Source: an uncultured Flavobacteriales bacterium (GTDB lineage: Bacteria > Bacteroidota > Bacteroidia > Flavobacteriales_D > Crocinitomicaceae). Taken from it: DNA of 26,962 nt. The stretch is taken from contig CAJQOB010000056.1 of assembly GCA_905479845.1 (NCBI GenBank), forward strand, positions 1 through 26,962, in the 5' to 3' direction. A program made the position numbers and the translations under genes. Each line of letters begins with the position of its first letter. The stretch's first letter is position 1. The notes under the pieces are model-generated. The model did not search any database and was not told the DNA's origin. It saw only the letters and a list, made by a program, of their open reading frames with translations. Below are positions 23,814-26,962 of this stretch, piece after piece.

Positions 23814-26453
23814 ATGGCGAAGAAAAAAGCTGGAAAAGAGACTCCCTTGATGAAGCAGTACAACCAAATCAAGGCGAAGCACCCACAAGCGTTGCTCTTG
23901 TTTCGCGTGGGCGATTTTTACGAGACTTTCGGACAAGATGCCATTACAGCCTCAAAAATTCTAGGGATTGTTTTGACAAAACGTGGAGCTGGTTCCGCTT
24001 CTGAAATTGAATTGGCAGGATTCCCTCATCATTCAATGGATACTTACTTGCCGAAATTGGTTCGTGCAGGTCAGCGTGTTGCGATTTGCGACCAATTGGA
24101 AGACCCAAAATTGACCAAGAAGATTGTAAAACGAGGAGTTACTGAACTCGTTACCCCAGGGGTTTCATTCAGTGACCAGGTACTCGAAACGAAGAAAAAC
24201 AACTTCCTCTGTTCAGTTCACTTTGAGAAAAACATCACAGGGATTTCCTTCTTGGATGTTTCAACAGGTGAATTCTTAATTGCAGAAGGAACAAACGAAT
24301 ACATCGACAAGCTCATTCAAGGCTTCGAACCAACCGAGATTTTGTACAACAAACAGAAGTCGAAAGATTTCGATGAATTGATTGGAAATCGATACTATTC
24401 TTACCGATTAGAAGATTGGATTTACACGACGGATTACGCAATGGAGCGCTTGAACAAACAGTTCGGGACCAAATCCTTGAAAGGGTTTGGCATTGAAGGC
24501 TTGGATGCAGGAATTATTGCAGCGGGATCAATTGTTCATTATTTATCCGAAAACCAACACGATCGACTTGGACACATTTCTGCGATTTCTAGAATTGAAG
24601 AAGAACGCTACGTTTGGTTGGATCGCTTCACGGTTCGAAATTTGGAGTTAATCAGTTCTCCACACGAAAACGCAACAACTTTGATCGACGTTCTGGATCA
24701 CACCAAAACGGCAATGGGTGGTCGAATGCTCAAACGTTGGATGGTTCTTCCGCTGAAAGATTTGCGGCCAATTCAAGATAGATTAGATGCGGTACAAGCA
24801 CTTTTGAGTGACAAGGAATCAAGCTTTGCTTTGGGTGAACGATTGAAAGACATCAGTGATTTGGAGCGAATCATTTCGAAAGTCGCTGTTGGGAAAATTA
24901 ACCCTCGTGAAATCCTCCAGTTAAAACGAACATTGCTTCAGCTAAAACCAATTAAGGAATTGATTGGAGGAATGAAGTCCGAGGTTTTGGCAAAATTGGC
25001 TGACCGAATCAACCCATGTGAGAAATTACTCGACATGATTCAAAAACAGCTTCACGATGAAGCTGCAATTTCCATTGGAAAAGGGAAAGTAATTGCGGAT
25101 GGATTCAACAAGGAGTTGGACGACCTCCGTACGATTGCGTTTTCAGGGAAAGATTATTTGGATCAACTTCAGCAGCGCGAAAGCGAGCGAACAGGAATTA
25201 CAAGTTTAAAGATCAGCTTTAATAATGTCTTCGGATATTACATTGAAGTTCGAAATACACACCGTGACAAAGTTCCAGAGGAATGGATTCGCAAGCAAAC
25301 TTTGGTTAGTGCTGAACGTTACATCACGGAAGAATTAAAAGAATACGAATCGAAAATATTGGGTGCTGAAGAGAAAATTCACGCCTTAGAATCACGCTTA
25401 TTTCAAGATTTGGTTTTCGGAATGGCCGATTACACACAACCGATTCAGTTGGATGCCGTTTTGATTGCTCAATTGGATGTTTTGTTGTCCTTTTCTGAAA
25501 TCTCCGAAACGAATAATTACGTAAAACCAGAAATGAACGAATCCTTCGTGATGGATATCAAAGAAGGTCGTCACCCAGTGATCGAACAACAAATGTCGGT
25601 CGGAGAACAATACGTCTCCAACGATGTTTTGCTGGATAGTAATCAGCAACAAATCATGATGATCACAGGACCAAACATGTCTGGTAAAAGTGCCTTGCTT
25701 CGCCAAACTGCGTTAATTTCTTTGATGGCCCAGATGGGATCATTTGTTCCTGCGAAATCTGCCTCGTTAGGTCTTGTAGACAAGGTGTTTACTCGTGTTG
25801 GAGCATCGGATAACATTTCTTCAGGTGAATCGACCTTCATGGTAGAGATGAATGAAACGTCGAGCATTCTGAACAACTTATCAAGTCGATCGCTGATTCT
25901 ATTGGATGAAATTGGACGTGGAACTTCTACTTATGATGGAATTTCCATTGCTTGGGCGATAACCGAGTACTTACACGAACATCCAAAGTTCAAAGCAAAG
26001 ACACTATTTGCTACGCACTACCACGAGTTGAATGAAATGACAAATCGTTTTGAGCGAATCAAGAATTTCAATGTTTCAGTGAAAGAAGTTGGGAAGAAGA
26101 TTTTGTTCCTGCGCAAATTGGTTGAAGGTGGCAGTGAGCATTCATTTGGTATTCACGTAGCGAAATTGGCAGGAATGCCAACTCAAGTTATTCAGCGTGC
26201 AGAATCGATGCTTTATCAACTAGAAGCTAGCCATGAATTAACTGAAACGACTGTTACAAAGAAATCAACCAATAAAAAGAAAACAGTGAAAGCCGCTGAT
26301 GGTATGGAAGACATGCAATTGAGCTTCTTCCAATTGAACGATCCTGTTTTGGAGCAGATTCATGAGCAATTGGTCACAATTGACATTAATACTTTAACAC
26401 CAGTTGAGGCATTGATGAAATTAAATGAGATTAAGAAATTGACTGGGGGCTGA
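23814..26453 (+). CDS. mutS: DNA mismatch repair protein MutS
   Basis: Recognises mismatches and small loops in new DNA and recruits MutL. At 879 residues it is full length. The N-terminal mismatch-reading domain has GDFYETF with the wedge residues Phe35-Tyr36-Glu37. The connector, lever and clamp domains follow. The ATPase has Walker A GPNMSGKS at 619-626 (Lys625), the signature region VGASDNISSGESTFMVEMNE, Walker B ILLDEIGRGTSTYDG (Asp698, Glu699), and the ATHYHEL switch. The C-terminal segment contains a Lys-rich linker (TTVTKKSTNKKKTVK) and ends with a short helical tail. The ATG is supported by the usual MutS N-terminus (TPLMKQYNQIKAKHP). It lies just before two tRNA genes and has its own candidate promoter. 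Confidence 0.98.
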   Translation: MAKKKAGKETPLMKQYNQIKAKHPQALLLFRVGDFYETFGQDAITASKILGIVLTKRGAGSASEIELAGFPHHSMDTYLPKLVRAGQRVAICDQLEDPKLTKKIVKRGVTELVTPGVSFSDQVLETKKNNFLCSVHFEKNITGISFLDVSTGEFLIAEGTNEYIDKLIQGFEPTEILYNKQKSKDFDELIGNRYYSYRLEDWIYTTDYAMERLNKQFGTKSLKGFGIEGLDAGIIAAGSIVHYLSENQHDRLGHISAISRIEEERYVWLDRFTVRNLELISSPHENATTLIDVLDHTKTAMGGRMLKRWMVLPLKDLRPIQDRLDAVQALLSDKESSFALGERLKDISDLERIISKVAVGKINPREILQLKRTLLQLKPIKELIGGMKSEVLAKLADRINPCEKLLDMIQKQLHDEAAISIGKGKVIADGFNKELDDLRTIAFSGKDYLDQLQQRESERTGITSLKISFNNVFGYYIEVRNTHRDKVPEEWIRKQTLVSAERYITEELKEYESKILGAEEKIHALESRLFQDLVFGMADYTQPIQLDAVLIAQLDVLLSFSEISETNNYVKPEMNESFVMDIKEGRHPVIEQQMSVGEQYVSNDVLLDSNQQQIMMITGPNMSGKSALLRQTALISLMAQMGSFVPAKSASLGLVDKVFTRVGASDNISSGESTFMVEMNETSSILNNLSSRSLILLDEIGRGTSTYDGISIAWAITEYLHEHPKFKAKTLFATHYHELNEMTNRFERIKNFNVSVKEVGKKILFLRKLVEGGSEHSFGIHVAKLAGMPTQVIQRAESMLYQLEASHELTETTVTKKSTNKKKTVKAADGMEDMQLSFFQLNDPVLEQIHEQLVTIDINTLTPVEALMKLNEIKKLTGG

Positions 26454-26462
26454 TAATTTGGG

Positions 26463-26518
26463 CTTTGACTCTGATCAGCCTTCTGCGGCCATTTATTGAG
26501 CGCTGGGCGGAGTCAAAG
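26463..26518 (+). other. Long-loop inverted repeat after mutS
   Basis: CTTTGACTC (26463-26471) pairs with GAGTCAAAG (26510-26518) over a 38-nt interior that can form further short pairs. It starts 10 nt past the mutS stop. There is no T-run, so this may be a factor-dependent end or an RNA stabiliser. Confidence 0.4.
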
Positions 26519-26581
26519 TGCATCTCTTGAAATAGATTGAAAAATTTCATCCTAGCTGAGTAGCATTTCAAAATAGTTTGT

Positions 26582-26589
26582 TAAATTTG
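26582..26589 (+). promoter_or_regulatory. Candidate -7 box for the tRNA operon
   Basis: TAAATTTG is an exact TAnnTTTG match 59 nt before the first tRNA. The expected -33 TTG is not clear, so support is partial. Confidence 0.4.
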
Positions 26590-26648
26590 TCGCCCGTGTT
26601 AAACGAAACATGGCTTTGGATTACCCACCAAAGAATGAAATATTACAA

Positions 26649-26720
26649 GCGGGCGTAGCTCAGGGGTAGAGCATAACCTTGCCAAGGTTAGGGTCGTGAG
26701 TTCGAATCTCATCGCCCGCT
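26649..26720 (+). tRNA. tRNA-Gly (anticodon GCC)
   Basis: A 72-nt cloverleaf. The acceptor stem GCGGGCG (26649-26655) pairs fully with CGCCCGC (26713-26719), and the discriminator base is T. The D-arm GCTCAGGGGTAGAGC, the anticodon loop with GCC in CTTGCCAAG, and the T-arm GTGAGTTCGAATCTCAT are all present. CCA is not encoded. It reads glycine codons GGC/GGT. Confidence 0.96.
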
Positions 26721-26743
26721 CAGAAACTTGTAAAAGAATACCA

Positions 26744-26764
26744 AACTTATCTGTCTGATAGGTT
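26744..26764 (+). other. Hairpin between the two tRNAs
   Basis: AACTTATC (26744-26751) pairs with GATAGGTT (26757-26764), one G-T wobble, around the loop TGTCT. It sits in the 48-nt spacer, just before tRNA-Leu, where a processing site would be expected. Confidence 0.4.
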
Positions 26765-26768
26765 AAAT

Positions 26769-26852
26769 GCTCGAGTGGTGGAATTGGTAGACACGCCGGA
26801 CTTAAAATCCTGTGCTCTTCGGGGCGTGCGGGTTCAAGTCCCGCCTCGAGTA
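26769..26852 (+). tRNA. tRNA-Leu (anticodon TAA)
   Basis: An 84-nt class II tRNA with a long variable arm (TGCTCTTCGGGGCG). The acceptor GCTCGAG pairs with CTCGAGT (26845-26851; the first pair is G-T), and the discriminator is A. The anticodon loop CTTAAAA gives TAA, and the T-arm GCGGGTTCAAGTCCCGC is perfect. The second pair of the anticodon stem is a C-T mismatch. It follows tRNA-Gly by 48 nt and shares its transcript. Confidence 0.96.
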
Positions 26853-26857
26853 CTAAA

Positions 26858-26882
26858 GGCTCAGTTGAAACTGAGCCTTTTT
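26858..26882 (+). terminator. Rho-independent terminator of the tRNA operon
   Basis: GGCTCAGTT (26858-26866) pairs perfectly with AACTGAGCC (26869-26877), followed by TTTTT. The flanking AAA/TTT extends the stem. It begins 5 nt after tRNA-Leu. Confidence 0.93.
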
Positions 26883-26931
26883 CATATTAAAAACACTTGC
26901 GAAGGGGCTTCCACCCTGAGTTTGTAAGATT

Positions 26932-26960
26932 GCCTAGCCTTCACAAGCTGGGCTTTTTTT
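26932..26960 (+). terminator. Second intrinsic terminator at the window end
   Basis: GCCTAGC (26932-26938) pairs with GCTGGGC (26947-26953), with one wobble, followed by seven T. Only 49 nt separate it from the tRNA terminator, so it is either a backup terminator or the end of a very short RNA. Confidence 0.7.
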
Positions 26961-26962
26961 AT

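Noticed and set aside
23720..23872. 51-residue N-terminal extension of the RNA methyltransferase
   Set aside because: It would run across the promoter and start of mutS, and family members of this type begin near the MNKKLKLWEL segment.
26610..26669. Short frame MALDYPPKNEI running into tRNA-Gly
   Set aside because: It ends inside the tRNA and has only 19 codons, so it is most likely a chance frame in the tRNA leader.

Overview
The window looks like chromosomal DNA of a Bacteroidota bacterium, most likely a flavobacterium near the Crocinitomicaceae/Fluviicola group. That placement is inferred from protein style, not from a marker gene. The evidence is moderately AT-rich DNA, candidate promoters with the Bacteroidota -7 box TAnnTTTG, a type IX secretion (T9SS) adhesin with its PorP/SprF partner, a 7TMR-DISM/SpoIIE phosphatase, and many small secreted proteins of the MKK...A type.

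Layout, left to right. (1) 1-4530 holds the 3' part of an oligopeptidase B gene, then a small-protein zone: two paralogous lipocalin-like secreted proteins flanking a four-helix membrane protein, a minus-strand zinc-ribbon/membrane gene interrupted by one in-frame TGA, and a secreted protein with an acidic front and a His/Arg/Lys-rich back. (2) 4603-6862 holds the ribosome-assembly GTPases era and der in tandem. (3) 6887-7616 is a 730-bp IS1595/ISXO2-like element with 22-bp inverted ends; its transposase frame is open but has lost the catalytic core. (4) 7732-8619 is a short Ppx/GppA phosphatase with a GTG start almost on top of its candidate -7 box. (5) 8701-14247, minus strand, holds a 7TM-receptor/SpoIIE phosphatase and an 1145-residue predicted outer-membrane barrel protein. 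Just upstream of the barrel gene lies a perfect 8-bp tandem repeat with more than ten copies. (6) 14428-19208, minus strand, is a polysaccharide operon: FkbM methyltransferase, Wzx-type flippase, Wzz-type chain-length protein and Wzy/WaaL-type polymerase or ligase, with no glycosyltransferase in view. (7) 19251-22991, minus strand, is a repeat-rich T9SS adhesin followed 6 nt later by a PorP/SprF protein. (8) 23183-26882 holds a SpoU-family RNA methylase divergent from mutS, then tRNA-Gly(GCC) and tRNA-Leu(UAA) with a strong terminator.

How the genes fit together: housekeeping functions (era, der, mutS, RNA methylase, tRNAs) frame a central cell-surface block of outer-membrane barrel, polysaccharide assembly and exported adhesin. 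I see no defence system, CRISPR array, prophage or integrative element. The least explained signals are the octamer repeat in front of the barrel gene, the TGA-split zinc-ribbon gene, the core-less transposase, and the charge-segregated His-rich secreted protein.
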